In this document: piece after piece, positions 38,428 through 49,330 of the stretch | How positions within the stretch are numbered: position 1 is the stretch's first letter | Layout: every line of letters begins with the position of its first letter | Assembly (NCBI GenBank): GCA_020725265.1 | Contig: DYFK01000011.1 | Coordinates: 1-64,000 of the forward strand | Direction: 5' to 3' | Length of the DNA: 64,000 bases | DNA from: Hydrogenophilus sp. | Lineage (GTDB): Bacteria > Pseudomonadota > Gammaproteobacteria > Burkholderiales > Thiobacillaceae | The notes under the pieces: model-generated | What the model saw: the letters and a program-made list of their open reading frames with translations, nothing else | What the model was told of the DNA's origin: nothing | Database searches by the model: none | Translations under genes and position numbers: made by a program

Positions 38428-38742
38428 TCAAAGATCCTTGATGGTGCCCTTGGGCAGGACGGACTGGACCGCGACGCGCTGGAACACGCTTTCGTGGCCG
38501 CCACCGATGTCCAACGTGATGTACTGGTCGGCAACCTTGACCACCTTGCCGAGCTGGCCGCCGACGGTGACCACCTCGTCGCCCTTCTGGATGGATTCCT
38601 GCATCTTGCGCTGCTCCTTGGCGCGCTTCATCTGCGGACGGATGATCAGGAAATAGAACAAGGCGAACAGCACGATCAGCGGCAGGAAGCTGATCAACGG
38701 ATCCGGCTGCTCCGGCGCGGCGTAAGCGGGGGAAATCAACAT
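38428..38742 (-). CDS. yajC: Preprotein translocase subunit YajC
   Basis: A 104-aa single-TM protein: LISFLPLIVLFALFYFLIIRPQMKRAKEQRKMQESIQKGDEVVTVGG is the family signature. Component of the SecDF-YajC complex. Between tgt and secD as usual. Confidence 0.97.
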   Translation of the reverse strand: MLISPAYAAPEQPDPLISFLPLIVLFALFYFLIIRPQMKRAKEQRKMQESIQKGDEVVTVGGQLGKVVKVADQYITLDIGGGHESVFQRVAVQSVLPKGTIKDL

Positions 38743-38823
38743 GATGGCGACAACCTCGTGAAAAAACCGGCCGATTCTACCATTGCCGACATGACGATCC
38801 GGGGAACGCCCGTTCGGCCGGGT

Positions 38824-40422
<1,599 letters not shown>

Positions 40423-40440
40423 TCCGCCTGCCGCTGCCAC

Positions 40441-41988
40441 TCACCAGCTCTGGCGACCGCGCGGCTTGACCGCGCCACCGGGGCGGCGCTCGGGCTGCCA
40501 GGTGTTGCCATTGACTTCCGGCCGACGCGTCTCGGGCTTGCTCCAGACGTTTCCGTTCGGTTCACCGCGACGGCCATCCGCCGGCTTGCTCCAGGTATTG
40601 CCGTCCCGCTCGGGCCGGTCGTTTCTGTCCGGTCGCGGCGACGATGCATCGGCCCAGCGATTGCCACCACGACCACCGCCTTCGTCCCGGCGCGGCTTGT
40701 CGCCCCAGGGTTTGCCACCGGCGTAGCCGGAGTTGCCACCACCGTAGCCGGGTTTGCCACCGCCATAACCGGATTTGCCGGCATATCCGGGCTTGGCGCC
40801 GCCGGATTTCTGGCCGAAACGCGGCTTGGCGAACGGCTTGTCGACGCGGGCCTTGGGTTCCAGGCCGGGGATCACGTCGACACGCACGGCCTGACCGGTA
40901 TAGCGCTCGATGTCGCGGACCAGGCCGCGCTCGCGGCCGTGCACGAAGGTGACGGCGGTGCCGGAACGGCCGGCACGGCCGGTGCGGCCGATGCGGTGCA
41001 CGTAATCCTCGGCCTGACGCGGCGCGTCGAAGTTGATGACGTGGCTGATGCCGGCGACGTCGATGCCGCGCGCGGCGACGTCGGTCGCCACCAGCACGCG
41101 GGTCTGGCCGTCACGCAGGCGTTGCAGGGTACGGTTGCGTTTGTGCTGGGGCATGTCGCCGTGCAGGGCGGCGGCGGCGAAACCCTGTTCGAGCAGCGTT
41201 TCGGACAGTTCCTCCGCGCTTTTCTTGGTCGCCGTGAACACCACCGCCTGGGTCAGATCGACGTCGCGCAGCAACACGTCGAGCAGCCGGTGCTTGTGGC
41301 CGACGTCGTCGGTGAACAGCAGGCGCTGGTCGATGTTGGCCTTGTGCTCCTCCTTGGTCGCCACCTCGATGCGCTGAGGCGAACGGGTCATCTCGGCGGC
41401 GATGCGGCCGACCATGCCGTCGAGCGTCGCCGAGAACAGCAGGGTCTGGCGGGTTTCCGGCAGGCTGGCGACGATGTGCTCGATGTCCTCGACGAAGCCC
41501 ATGTCGAGCATGCGGTCGGCCTCATCGAGCACCAGCACTTCGAGACGCGAGAAATCGATGCGGCCGCGTTCGATGTGATCGATCAGACGGCCGGGAGTGG
41601 CGATCATCACTTCCGGGTTCTGGCGCAGGGCCTGGAATTGCGGACCGAACGGCGCGCCGCCGACCAGGCAGACGGTGCGCAGCTTGCGGATGCCGGCGCC
41701 GTAGATGGCAGCCTGTTTCTGCACTTGCAGGGCCAGTTCCCGGGTCGGACACAGCACCAGCAGGCGCGGGCCGTTGCCGGGCAGGGTGGAAGGTTCGGCC
41801 AGCTTGTGCAGGCTGGGCAGCAGGAAGGCTGCGGTCTTGCCGCTGCCGGTGTGGCTGGAGACCAGCAGATCCTGCCCGGCCAGCGCGGCCGGCACGGCCT
41901 GGCGCTGGACTTCGGTCGGCTCGGTATAGCCGGTGGTCTCCAGGCATTTCAGAACGATGGGGTTCAGACCCAGATCGGCGAAACTCAT
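40441..41988 (-). CDS. DEAD-box RNA helicase, RhlE-type
   Basis: A 515-aa helicase from ATG 41988 (MSFADLGLNPIVLKCLETTGY). Motifs in order: SHTGSGKTAAFLLP (I), PTRELALQ (Ia), TPGRLIDH (Ib), VLDEADRMLDMGF (II), FSATL (III), VATDVAARGIDV (V), HRIGRTGRAG (VI). The C-terminal tail of about 130 residues is low-complexity: GYGGGKPGYGGG repeats, then NGNVWSKPE/NGNTWQPE repeats, a basic RNA-binding extension. Roles in rRNA maturation and cold adaptation are typical. Confidence 0.95.
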   Translation of the reverse strand: MSFADLGLNPIVLKCLETTGYTEPTEVQRQAVPAALAGQDLLVSSHTGSGKTAAFLLPSLHKLAEPSTLPGNGPRLLVLCPTRELALQVQKQAAIYGAGIRKLRTVCLVGGAPFGPQFQALRQNPEVMIATPGRLIDHIERGRIDFSRLEVLVLDEADRMLDMGFVEDIEHIVASLPETRQTLLFSATLDGMVGRIAAEMTRSPQRIEVATKEEHKANIDQRLLFTDDVGHKHRLLDVLLRDVDLTQAVVFTATKKSAEELSETLLEQGFAAAALHGDMPQHKRNRTLQRLRDGQTRVLVATDVAARGIDVAGISHVINFDAPRQAEDYVHRIGRTGRAGRSGTAVTFVHGRERGLVRDIERYTGQAVRVDVIPGLEPKARVDKPFAKPRFGQKSGGAKPGYAGKSGYGGGKPGYGGGNSGYAGGKPWGDKPRRDEGGGRGGNRWADASSPRPDRNDRPERDGNTWSKPADGRRGEPNGNVWSKPETRRPEVNGNTWQPERRPGGAVKPRGRQSW

Positions 41989-42300
41989 GTAAATCCTTTC
42001 GATACTCGTCCGCCGGCGCCGGATTGGCGCCGGAATGGACCAAGGCGCCCGATTCATGGGCGCGAAACAGAAACGCGCGCGCCACCGTCGTGGTGGTCGC
42101 GTCGATTCTCGCGAAACATCGGCGCCAACCGGATGCCGCGATGCCGAATCGACGGAACGGTTTCCGCGAAAGGATCAGGTGAGGTCGGGGACGATGGGGC
42201 TGTGGAAACAGTCCCGTGGGCTTGAAGATACGGCCGGAAGGCCGGTAAGCCGACTACTGCGTTGCACAACGGCCGCAAAGATACGCAAAAAACCCTTGAA
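41989..42300. other. Intergenic region: long leader of the RhlE-type helicase gene
   Basis: No gene seen in this 312-bp gap. It holds a hairpin at 42046-42064 (GCGCCC/GGGCGC around a 7-nt loop) and a short CACC-N5-GGTG-like hairpin near 42081, both in the helicase leader. Cold-shock helicases often have long structured leaders, which fits. The pgsA end at the right is followed by no clear terminator. Confidence 0.4.
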
Positions 42301-42897
42301 TTACAAGCTGTTTTTTTGCGGTTCGGCGGGTTGGTCGCGGAGCGCGCGCCAGGCCATGATCAGGTAATGGAGCATCGACCAGAGCGTCAGGAAGGCCGCC
42401 AGATAGAGCAGCCAGCGACCGATGATGGGCGTGAAGTTCCAGCCCAGGATGGGATCGTGATAGAGCAGCAACAGGATGGCGATCATCTGGGCGGTGGTCT
42501 TCAGCTTGCCGACGAAGGACACCGCGACGTTGCCCGAACGCCCCAGGCGCGCCATCCATTCCCGCAACGCGGTGATCGCGATCTCGCGGCCGATGATGAT
42601 GAGGGCGACGTCGACGCTGGCCCGATCGAGATCGACCAGCACGATCAGCGCGGCGGCCACCATCAGTTTGTCGGCGACCGGATCGAGGAAGGCGCCGAAC
42701 GCCGAGGTCTGGTTCAAACGCCGCGCCAGCCAGCCATCCAGCCAGTCGGTGACCGAAGCGAGCGCGAAGATCAGGGTCGCGGTCAGATTGATCGTACGCG
42801 CCGGCAGCCAGCCGTCGGGCAGGTAGAACACCGCGACGAACAGCGGAATCAGCAGGATACGCAGCCAGGTCAGCGCGTTGGGGAGATTGAGAGGCAT
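42301..42897 (-). CDS. pgsA: CDP-diacylglycerol-glycerol-3-phosphate 3-phosphatidyltransferase
   Basis: A 198-aa membrane enzyme with the CDP-alcohol phosphotransferase motif SVTDWLDGWLARRLNQTSAFGAFLDPVADKL (D-x2-DG-x2-AR-x8-G-x3-D-x3-D). Four or more hydrophobic spans. First step of phosphatidylglycerol synthesis. Downstream of uvrC, the common order in proteobacteria. Confidence 0.97.
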   Translation of the reverse strand: MPLNLPNALTWLRILLIPLFVAVFYLPDGWLPARTINLTATLIFALASVTDWLDGWLARRLNQTSAFGAFLDPVADKLMVAAALIVLVDLDRASVDVALIIIGREIAITALREWMARLGRSGNVAVSFVGKLKTTAQMIAILLLLYHDPILGWNFTPIIGRWLLYLAAFLTLWSMLHYLIMAWRALRDQPAEPQKNSL

Positions 42898-42918
42898 GGA
42901 TGTCGGAGGTTTGGACCG

Positions 42919-44724
42919 TCAGTGTAGTGCGCGGTAAATCCTTTCCGCCAGTTCCCGGCTGATGCCATCGACCCGCGCCAGCTCCTCGATACCGGCGTCG
43001 ACCACGCCGCGCAGGCCGCCGAACGCCCGCAACAGGGCCTGCCGGCGCTTGGCGCCGACGCCGGAAATATCCTCCAGGCTGGACTGGGTGCGCGCCTTGG
43101 CGCGGCGTGCGCGGTGACCGGTGATGGCGAAACGGTGCGCCTCGTCGCGCACCTGCTGGATCAGATGCAGGCCGGGGTGGTCGGGCGGCAGCCGCAACGG
43201 CTCCACCTCGCCGGGCAGGAACAGTTGCTCCAGGCCGGGCTTGCGTTCGACGCCCTTGGCGACGCCGAGCATCGGCAGATTGCCCAGCCCGAGTTCCGAG
43301 AGCACGTCCATCGCCATGTGCACCTGGCCGCGGCCACCGTCGATCAGCAACAGGTCGGGCAACTGGCCGTCGCCAGCGGCGAGCTTGCCGTAACGACGCG
43401 ACAGGGCATCGCGCATGGCCGCGTAGTCGTCGCCGGGCGTGATGCCGGTGACGTTGTAGCGCCGATACTCGGCCGGCCGCATCGCGCCCTGGTCGAACAC
43501 CACGCAGGCGACCACGGTGGCCTCGCCCAGGGTATGGCTGACATCGAAACATTCGATGCGGGCGATGCCCTCCTCGCCCAGCGCCTCGTTGAGCGCGGCC
43601 AGGCGGGCGGCCTGGTTCTCGCGGATGCCTTCGCGCGTGGCCAGCGCCAGGCGCGCGTTCTTTTCCGCCATCTCCAGCCAGATCCGGCGTTCCTCGCGCG
43701 GTTGGCTGACCACCGCCACGCGTCGGCCGGCCTGCTCCGACAGACCTTCGGCGAGGCCGTCGACCTCGGCGTTGAGGATCAGCGTCGGCGGAATGGCGCG
43801 GGCACCGACATAGTGCTGTCCGACGAAGGCTTCGAGCAGCGCCGCCGGATCGGCGTCGGCGGCGTGGCTGGGAAAGAAGGCGCGACCGCCGAGCGCGCGG
43901 CCGCCGCGCACCATGCTCAGATAGACACAGGCGGCGCCGTCGCCGACCACGCCGGCGATGATGTCGGCATCGCCGGCCGAGCGGCTCTCGACGAACTGGC
44001 GCGCGCGCACCTGCGCCAGGGCCTGGATGCGGTCACGGTAAACCGCCGCCTCCTCGTAGCGCAGCCCGGCGGCGGCGGCCTCCATGCGCGCGCTCAGCGC
44101 CGCCAGCACCTCGTTGTCCTTGCCTTCCAGGAACAGCGCGGCGCTGTCGGCGTCGCGCGCGTAGTCGGCGGCGTCGATCAGACCGACGCAGGGCGCGCTG
44201 CAACGTCGGATCTGATGCAGCAGGCAGGGCCGCGAGCGGTTGGCGAACACGGTGTCCTCGCAGGTGCGCAGGCGGAACACTTTTTGCAGGATCTGGATGC
44301 TCTCGCGCACCGAATGCGAATTGGGGAACGGCCCGAACACCCGATGGCGTTTGTCCGGGCTGCCACGGAAGAAGCCCAGGCGTGGCCAGGCGTGGCCGGA
44401 CAGCAGCAGATAGGGATAGGACTTGTCGTCGCGAAACAGGATGTTGTACTTGGGCGCCAGTTCCTTGATCAGATTGTTTTCCAGCAGCAGCGCTTCCGCC
44501 TCGGTGCGCGTCACCGTGGTCTGGATATCGCGGATGCGCGCCACCATGTGGCGGATGCGCGGGCTGTGATCGCTCTTCTGGAAGTAGCTGGAAACCCGTT
44601 TCCTGAGGTCGCGCGCCTTGCCGACGTAAAGCACGCCGCCGTCCTCGCCGAGCATGCGATAGACGCCCGGCAGGTTGGGCAGACTGGCGAGCAGGGGCTT
44701 GGGATCGAAGGCGGTCCCGGTCAT
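42919..44724 (-). CDS. uvrC: Excinuclease ABC subunit C
   Basis: A 601-aa protein with N-terminal GIY-YIG nuclease ([30 protein letters not shown]), a UVR motif ([24 protein letters not shown]), the RNase H-like C-terminal nuclease ([35 protein letters not shown]) and two helix-hairpin-helix motifs at the end. Normal length. Confidence 0.97.
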   Translation of the reverse strand: MTGTAFDPKPLLASLPNLPGVYRMLGEDGGVLYVGKARDLRKRVSSYFQKSDHSPRIRHMVARIRDIQTTVTRTEAEALLLENNLIKELAPKYNILFRDDKSYPYLLLSGHAWPRLGFFRGSPDKRHRVFGPFPNSHSVRESIQILQKVFRLRTCEDTVFANRSRPCLLHQIRRCSAPCVGLIDAADYARDADSAALFLEGKDNEVLAALSARMEAAAAGLRYEEAAVYRDRIQALAQVRARQFVESRSAGDADIIAGVVGDGAACVYLSMVRGGRALGGRAFFPSHAADADPAALLEAFVGQHYVGARAIPPTLILNAEVDGLAEGLSEQAGRRVAVVSQPREERRIWLEMAEKNARLALATREGIRENQAARLAALNEALGEEGIARIECFDVSHTLGEATVVACVVFDQGAMRPAEYRRYNVTGITPGDDYAAMRDALSRRYGKLAAGDGQLPDLLLIDGGRGQVHMAMDVLSELGLGNLPMLGVAKGVERKPGLEQLFLPGEVEPLRLPPDHPGLHLIQQVRDEAHRFAITGHRARRAKARTQSSLEDISGVGAKRRQALLRAFGGLRGVVDAGIEELARVDGISRELAERIYRALH

Positions 44725-44736
44725 GACGCGGGCACG

Positions 44737-44925
44737 CTATTCCTCTTCGTCGAGCAACTGGCCGGCGATCGCCCAGTTCTCGTCGGGCAGTTCCTCGAAC
44801 GCGATGTAGGTGTAGCGGCGCGGCTTGAGCGCGTGCCGCTCCAGCGTGTCGGTGATTTCCTCGGCGATCCGCTTCTTCTGCTCGCGCGTCAGGCTGCCGG
44901 CGAGCTTGATGGTGACGACGGGCAT
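44737..44925 (-). CDS. Tautomerase family protein (4-oxalocrotonate tautomerase-like)
   Basis: A 62-aa protein MPVVTIKLAGSLTREQKKRIAEEITDTLERH. After Met removal the N-terminal proline is the expected catalytic base of the 4-OT superfamily. RYTYIAFEELPDENWAIAGQLL completes the beta-alpha-beta fold. Substrate unknown. The start overlaps the glycosylase gene, whose stop is inside it. Confidence 0.9.
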   Translation of the reverse strand: MPVVTIKLAGSLTREQKKRIAEEITDTLERHALKPRRYTYIAFEELPDENWAIAGQLLDEEE

Positions 44926-45569
44926 GATCCGTTCTCCTGATCCTTGGCGATGCGGGCGAACACCGCCTGAAACATGGCCGGCGTCAGCCGGCCGGTCTGG
45001 GTGTTGTAGCGGCTGCAATGATAGCTGTCGTACAGGCGGCGACCATCCGGCAGCCGGTGCGTGGCGGCATGGGCGAACGGATGCGCCGATTGCCGGAGAC
45101 CGGATGCCATCAGTACCGCCTTGTGCGCGATCTGGCCGAGCGCCAGGATCGCGGCATCGGCCGGCAGGGCCGCCAGCTCGGCGCGCAACCAGGCATTGCA
45201 GGTCCGGATCTCGGTGGTCTCGGGCTTGTTTTCCGGTGGCACGCATTTGACCGCGTTGGTGATCCGGCAGCCGGCCAGGACCAGGCCGTCGTCGGCGGCG
45301 GTCGACACCGGCCGGCTGGCGAAGCCGAAGGCGTGCAGGGTCTGGTACAGCAGCACGCCGGCGTAATCGCCGGTGAATGGCCGGCCGCTGCGGTTGGCGC
45401 CGTGGAAACCGGGCGCCAGGCCCACGATCAGCAGCCTCGGCTCCGGATCGCCGAAAGCCGGCACCGGCTTCAGGAAATAATCGGGATGACGATCTCGCGC
45501 CGCGTCCAGGAATGCGCTCAGGCGTGGGCAGGCGCGGCAATCCGCCAGCCGAGGCGCGCCAGCGGCCAT
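44889..45569 (-). CDS. Uracil-DNA glycosylase, family 5 (UdgB-like)
   Basis: A 226-aa protein. Motif A is GLAPGFHGANRSGRPFTGD, the family 5 form lacking the usual catalytic Asp/Asn, and motif B is HCSRYNTQTGRLT. N-terminal DCRACPRL and central AVKCVPPENKP supply likely 4Fe-4S cysteines. It removes uracil and other deaminated bases. The start overlaps the DUF2863 stop by 1 bp. Confidence 0.93.
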   Translation of the reverse strand: MAAGAPRLADCRACPRLSAFLDAARDRHPDYFLKPVPAFGDPEPRLLIVGLAPGFHGANRSGRPFTGDYAGVLLYQTLHAFGFASRPVSTAADDGLVLAGCRITNAVKCVPPENKPETTEIRTCNAWLRAELAALPADAAILALGQIAHKAVLMASGLRQSAHPFAHAATHRLPDGRRLYDSYHCSRYNTQTGRLTPAMFQAVFARIAKDQENGSCPSSPSSSPAA

Positions 45570-46729
45570 CAATGCAGATGCGCCGGCGCGTCGCGCATGT
45601 CCTCGGGCAGCTCGGCATGGACGTTCTCGCCGTCCGGGCTGGGGAACAGCGGCGCGCCGCAATCGTCGCAGAACTCCACCGGCATGCGGGTGTCGAGCAC
45701 GCTCACCGCGCCGACCCCGGCCGACTTCAGCAGGGCCTCGATCTCGCCGCCCAGGGCCGGGTTTTCCTCCTCGCCGCCGAGCAGTGGCCAGGACACGCCA
45801 TGGACGACGTCATCGGAATCGGCCAGCGTGAAACCGACCCGCCATTCCACCAGCCAGTTCTCGTAATAGGGCGCCACCACCGCGCGCAGGCGGGCGGCCG
45901 GCTGGTTGAACACGGTTTGCAGATAAGCGACCGCCGACACCAGCGAGAACGGGCGCAGATCCTGGTCGGCCTGGCGCCAGGCGGCGAAGTAGGCATCCGG
46001 CGACGACAGCTCGAAGGCGCAGCCCGCCAGCACCGGCCGCAGGTTGGCGCCGCCCTGCTCGCTCCAGGCCGTGAGCGCGTCGCGGCGGTTGCCGCCCGGC
46101 TCGTTCCAGCGGAACAACGGCTGGCCGGCCGGCACCCGGATGGCGGCAACCAGATAACGCGCGTCGGAGACGAAGGCCAGGCTTTCCGGCAGATCGGCCT
46201 CGTCGATTTCCAGGTTCCGGCCGTCCTCGATCGCTTGCCACAGGGACTCGGCCAGCCGGCGGGTGTCGACGAAACCGCGCGGCAACTGGTCGGGACTGAA
46301 CAGATGGTCGGCGAAGGCGACGCGAGCGTCGGCGGCGAGCACGTGCGCGCCGAGCTGGGCGCGCAAGCCGTCGAGCGCGGCGACCGGCAACCGGCGCGCG
46401 GGAATCTCGTAGCGCGACCAGGCCAACAGTGGCAGAGCCAGCAGCAGACGATCGAAATCGTCGTTCCGGCTGCTCTCGCAGGCGCCCTCGATGATGTCGG
46501 CCAGTTCGTCATAGGCGCGGCCGTCATCGTCCTGCAGACGGTCCAGGGCCTGATTCAGGGCATCCTCATCGCCGGCGCGCAACAGTTTTTCAACCAATGC
46601 ATCCAGCGCCCGCTGCCACCAGGTGTCCTCCAGGCGGCTGTGGGAATCGGCCAGGCCCTGGGCGAGCCAGGCCAGGCGTTCGGCATCGCGGGAGGGACGT
46701 TGGCGGGTGTGGGGTCGACGGCGTTTCAT
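45569..46729 (-). CDS. DUF2863 family protein
   Basis: A 386-aa soluble acidic protein MKRRRPHTRQRPSRDAERLAWLAQGLADSHSRLEDTWWQ. A C-terminal CDDCGAPLFPSPDGE Cys pair may bind zinc. I know this family mainly from Betaproteobacteria, which is useful for placing the organism. No function known. Confidence 0.88.
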   Translation of the reverse strand: MKRRRPHTRQRPSRDAERLAWLAQGLADSHSRLEDTWWQRALDALVEKLLRAGDEDALNQALDRLQDDDGRAYDELADIIEGACESSRNDDFDRLLLALPLLAWSRYEIPARRLPVAALDGLRAQLGAHVLAADARVAFADHLFSPDQLPRGFVDTRRLAESLWQAIEDGRNLEIDEADLPESLAFVSDARYLVAAIRVPAGQPLFRWNEPGGNRRDALTAWSEQGGANLRPVLAGCAFELSSPDAYFAAWRQADQDLRPFSLVSAVAYLQTVFNQPAARLRAVVAPYYENWLVEWRVGFTLADSDDVVHGVSWPLLGGEEENPALGGEIEALLKSAGVGAVSVLDTRMPVEFCDDCGAPLFPSPDGENVHAELPEDMRDAPAHLH

Positions 46730-46762
46730 GGCGTTGGCATCAATCGAAAATGAACGGGGAGC

Positions 46763-47680
46763 TTACTTCTTCAGTTCCGCCTGCAGGGTGACGTGGCGGA
46801 TGCCGTGACTTCGGGCGAGCCGATCGCGACTGGCGGCCAGGATCGCGTCCCAGTCGTCGAAGCTGTCCAGCTCGACATGCGCGGAAAGCGCGATCTGGCC
46901 GGAGGACAGCGTCCAGATGTGCAGATCGTGGACCCGGCGCACGCCGGCGATCGCGGCCATGTCGGCGGCCACGGCCTCCAGGCTGATGTGCGCGGGCACC
47001 GCCTCCATCAGCACGTGCAGGCTTTCCAGCAACAGGCGCCAGGCCGACACCAGGATCAGCCCGGACACCACCAGCGACAGGATCGGATCGATCGGCGTGT
47101 AGCCGGTCAGCCAGATGGTGGCGCCGGCGACCAGCGCGGCGACCGAGCCGAGCAGGTCGCCGATGACGTGCAGCAGCGCCGCGCGGGTGTTGAGATCGCC
47201 GCCACCGCGCCGCAGCATCCAGGCCACGATCAGATTGACGCACAGGCCAATCGCCGCCACCACCATGACCGCGCCGCCCATGACCGGGCTCGGCGATTGC
47301 AGGCGCCGGACGGCCTCGAACACGATGAAGCCGATCAACGCGAACATGATCAGGCTGTTGACCAGCGCCGTCAGGATTTCCAGGCGCACCAGGCCGTAGG
47401 TGTGTCGGCTCGACGGCGGCTTGCGCGCCAGCCAGGCGGCCAGCGCCGCCAGACCGAGAGCGGTGGAGTCGGTGAGCATGTGACCGGCGTCGGACAGCAG
47501 CGCCAACGAGCCCGACCAGACCCCGGCCACGGCCTCGACCACGGCGAAACCGAGCGTGAAGAACAACGCCTTGAACAGGGCATCGCCACCACGGGCATGG
47601 CCGACGTGATGCTCGACATGGTTGGTGCCGCGATCGACCGTGAGCCGCTCCGCGATATCGTGGCGGTGATGACCAATCAT
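46763..47680 (-). CDS. Cation diffusion facilitator transporter
   Basis: A 305-aa protein. The N-terminus is His-rich (MIGHHRHDIAE...HVEHHVGHARG). Six TM helices carry the metal site HMLTDSTALGLAALAAWLA (H-x3-D) and LLHVIGDLLGSVAALVAG (H-x3-D). The C-terminal cytoplasmic domain has VRRVHDLHIWTLSSG. It exports Zn2+ or a similar divalent metal by H+ antiport. Confidence 0.95.
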   Translation of the reverse strand: MIGHHRHDIAERLTVDRGTNHVEHHVGHARGGDALFKALFFTLGFAVVEAVAGVWSGSLALLSDAGHMLTDSTALGLAALAAWLARKPPSSRHTYGLVRLEILTALVNSLIMFALIGFIVFEAVRRLQSPSPVMGGAVMVVAAIGLCVNLIVAWMLRRGGGDLNTRAALLHVIGDLLGSVAALVAGATIWLTGYTPIDPILSLVVSGLILVSAWRLLLESLHVLMEAVPAHISLEAVAADMAAIAGVRRVHDLHIWTLSSGQIALSAHVELDSFDDWDAILAASRDRLARSHGIRHVTLQAELKK

Positions 47681-47687
47681 GCCGGAA

Positions 47688-48782
47688 TCAGCCCCGGCCG
47701 CAGGTATTGGTGGGATCGCCCAGGGCCAGTTCGGCGTCGACCTGGCCGATGCCGCCCAGGTCGCGCAGCGCGCCCAGATAACGCTGGCTGGCGTGCAAGG
47801 CCTGGCGACCGGGCGGATGCGGTCGGCCGTGCATGCGCGCCAGCCGGATCAGCGACATCGGCGACAGCGGCGCCTTCAGACGCGCGATCACGGCATCGGC
47901 CAGTTCCGGCCGGTTGCACACCAGCACCATGTCGCAACCGGCTTCCAGCGCCGCCACCGCGCGCGCGCCGATGTCGCCGGCGACGCTGGCGCCCTCCATG
48001 GTCAGGTCGTCACTGAAGATGACGCCCTCGAAACCGAGCCGGCCACGCAGGATTTCGCCCAGCCAGCGTTGCGAGAAACCGGCCGGCTGCTCGTCGATAC
48101 GCGGATAGACGACGTGCGCGGGCATGATGCCGGCCAGCCCCAGATCGATCATCTGGCGAAACGGCAGCAGATCGGCGAACTCCAGGTCCGCGAGTGGGCG
48201 CTCGTCGATCGGCACCGCCAGGTGGGAATCGGCGGCGACGTAACCGTGCCCCGGAAAATGCTTGCCGACCGCGCTCATGCCGGCCTCGTGCAGTCCCAGC
48301 ACCAGGGCGTGGGCGAGATCGGCGACCGCCTGGGGATTGCGGTGAAAGGCCCGGTCGCCGATGACGCCGCTGTTGCCGTAATCGAGATCGAGCACCGGCG
48401 CGAAGGTGAAATCGATGCCCGCCGCGCGCAGTTCGGCGCCGATCACATAGCCGGCCTCGCGCGCCAGACGACGGGCGCGCTGGGGATGATCGTCCCAGAC
48501 CTCGCCGATCGCGCGCATCGGCGGAATCGGCGTGAAGCCGTCGCGGAAACGCTGGACCCGTCCACCCTCCTGATCGACCCCGATCAGCAGATGCGGACTG
48601 CGCAAGGCGTGGATGTCGCGACACAACGCGGCGAGCTGTTCCGGTGTCTGGTAATTGCGCTTGAACAGGATCACGCCGCCGACCGCCGGATGCAGCAGGC
48701 GCGCGCGTTCGGCGTCGGTCAGCTCGAAGCCGGCGACATCGGCCATGACCGGGCCGAGCGGAAGATGGTGGGCAGGGATCAT
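47688..48782 (-). CDS. nagZ: Beta-N-acetylhexosaminidase NagZ
   Basis: A 364-aa GH3 enzyme from ATG 48782 (MIPAHHLPLGPVMADVAGFEL). It has GVILFKRNYQTPEQL, the KHFPGHG substrate-binding motif (GKHFPGHGYVAADSH) and DDLTMEGASVAGD. It releases GlcNAc from anhydro-muropeptides in cell-wall recycling. Next to acpS; a NamZ muramidase gene is 4 kb away. Confidence 0.95.
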   Translation of the reverse strand: MIPAHHLPLGPVMADVAGFELTDAERARLLHPAVGGVILFKRNYQTPEQLAALCRDIHALRSPHLLIGVDQEGGRVQRFRDGFTPIPPMRAIGEVWDDHPQRARRLAREAGYVIGAELRAAGIDFTFAPVLDLDYGNSGVIGDRAFHRNPQAVADLAHALVLGLHEAGMSAVGKHFPGHGYVAADSHLAVPIDERPLADLEFADLLPFRQMIDLGLAGIMPAHVVYPRIDEQPAGFSQRWLGEILRGRLGFEGVIFSDDLTMEGASVAGDIGARAVAALEAGCDMVLVCNRPELADAVIARLKAPLSPMSLIRLARMHGRPHPPGRQALHASQRYLGALRDLGGIGQVDAELALGDPTNTCGRG

Positions 48783-48789
48783 TTCGCGA

Positions 48790-49170
48790 TTATCGACTCT
48801 CGACGATGACGAAGGCGATGACATATTCCTGTTCGTCGGACAGGCTCAGGTGACAGGCGCCGATCCCGCGCGCGTCCAGCCAGGCCGCCAGTTCCGGCGC
48901 GAACGCGAACCCCGGCCGACCGAGCGCGTCGTGGCCGACGCCGATCGCGGAAAACGCCACCGGCGCGCGCATGCCGGTGCCGACCGCCTTGGCGAACGCC
49001 TCCTTGGCGGCGAAGCGCTTGGCCAGAAAGCGCGCCGGATCGCGCTCCAGCCCGGGTTCGCCGCGCTCGACCGGCGCCAGCAAGCGGGTCGCCACGCGCG
49101 CGCCGTGACGCGCGCGCAGCTCGGCCATGCGCGCCACGGCGACGATGTCGGTGCCGATGCCGAGGATCAC
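48790..49170 (-). CDS. acpS: Holo-[acyl-carrier-protein] synthase
   Basis: A 126-aa enzyme with GTG start at 49170 giving ILGIGTDIVAVARMAEL, the Mg-binding Asp motif. RFLAKRFAAKEAFAKAVGTGM is the second motif. It transfers phosphopantetheine to ACP. The start overlaps a 51-aa upstream ORF (GTGA); pdxJ, the usual neighbour, is absent. Confidence 0.95.
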   Translation of the reverse strand: MILGIGTDIVAVARMAELRARHGARVATRLLAPVERGEPGLERDPARFLAKRFAAKEAFAKAVGTGMRAPVAFSAIGVGHDALGRPGFAFAPELAAWLDARGIGACHLSLSDEQEYVIAFVIVESR

Positions 49171-49322
49171 GCCAGCGCCATCCCTCGCTGCTCGGTCAGA
49201 CGAACCAGACCGCGGTGGGAAAACGCCAGTCCCATGCGGACCGGCGCGAAATGCAGCTGGCCAGGCAACGCCGCCAGCGGATCGCCGGCGGCGCGGCGCG
49301 GGACCTCCAGGATTTCGGCCAT
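49167..49322 (-). CDS. 51-aa hypothetical protein coupled to acpS
   Basis: ATG 49322 has a CCGGAG ribosome site. The product is MAEILEVPRRAAGDPLAALP, then GQLHFAPVRMGLAFSHRGLVRLTEQRGMALA, basic and soluble. Its TGA overlaps the GTG of acpS (GTGA), so it is probably translated. No family known. Confidence 0.45.
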   Translation of the reverse strand: MAEILEVPRRAAGDPLAALPGQLHFAPVRMGLAFSHRGLVRLTEQRGMALA

Positions 49323-49330
49323 GTCTCCGG

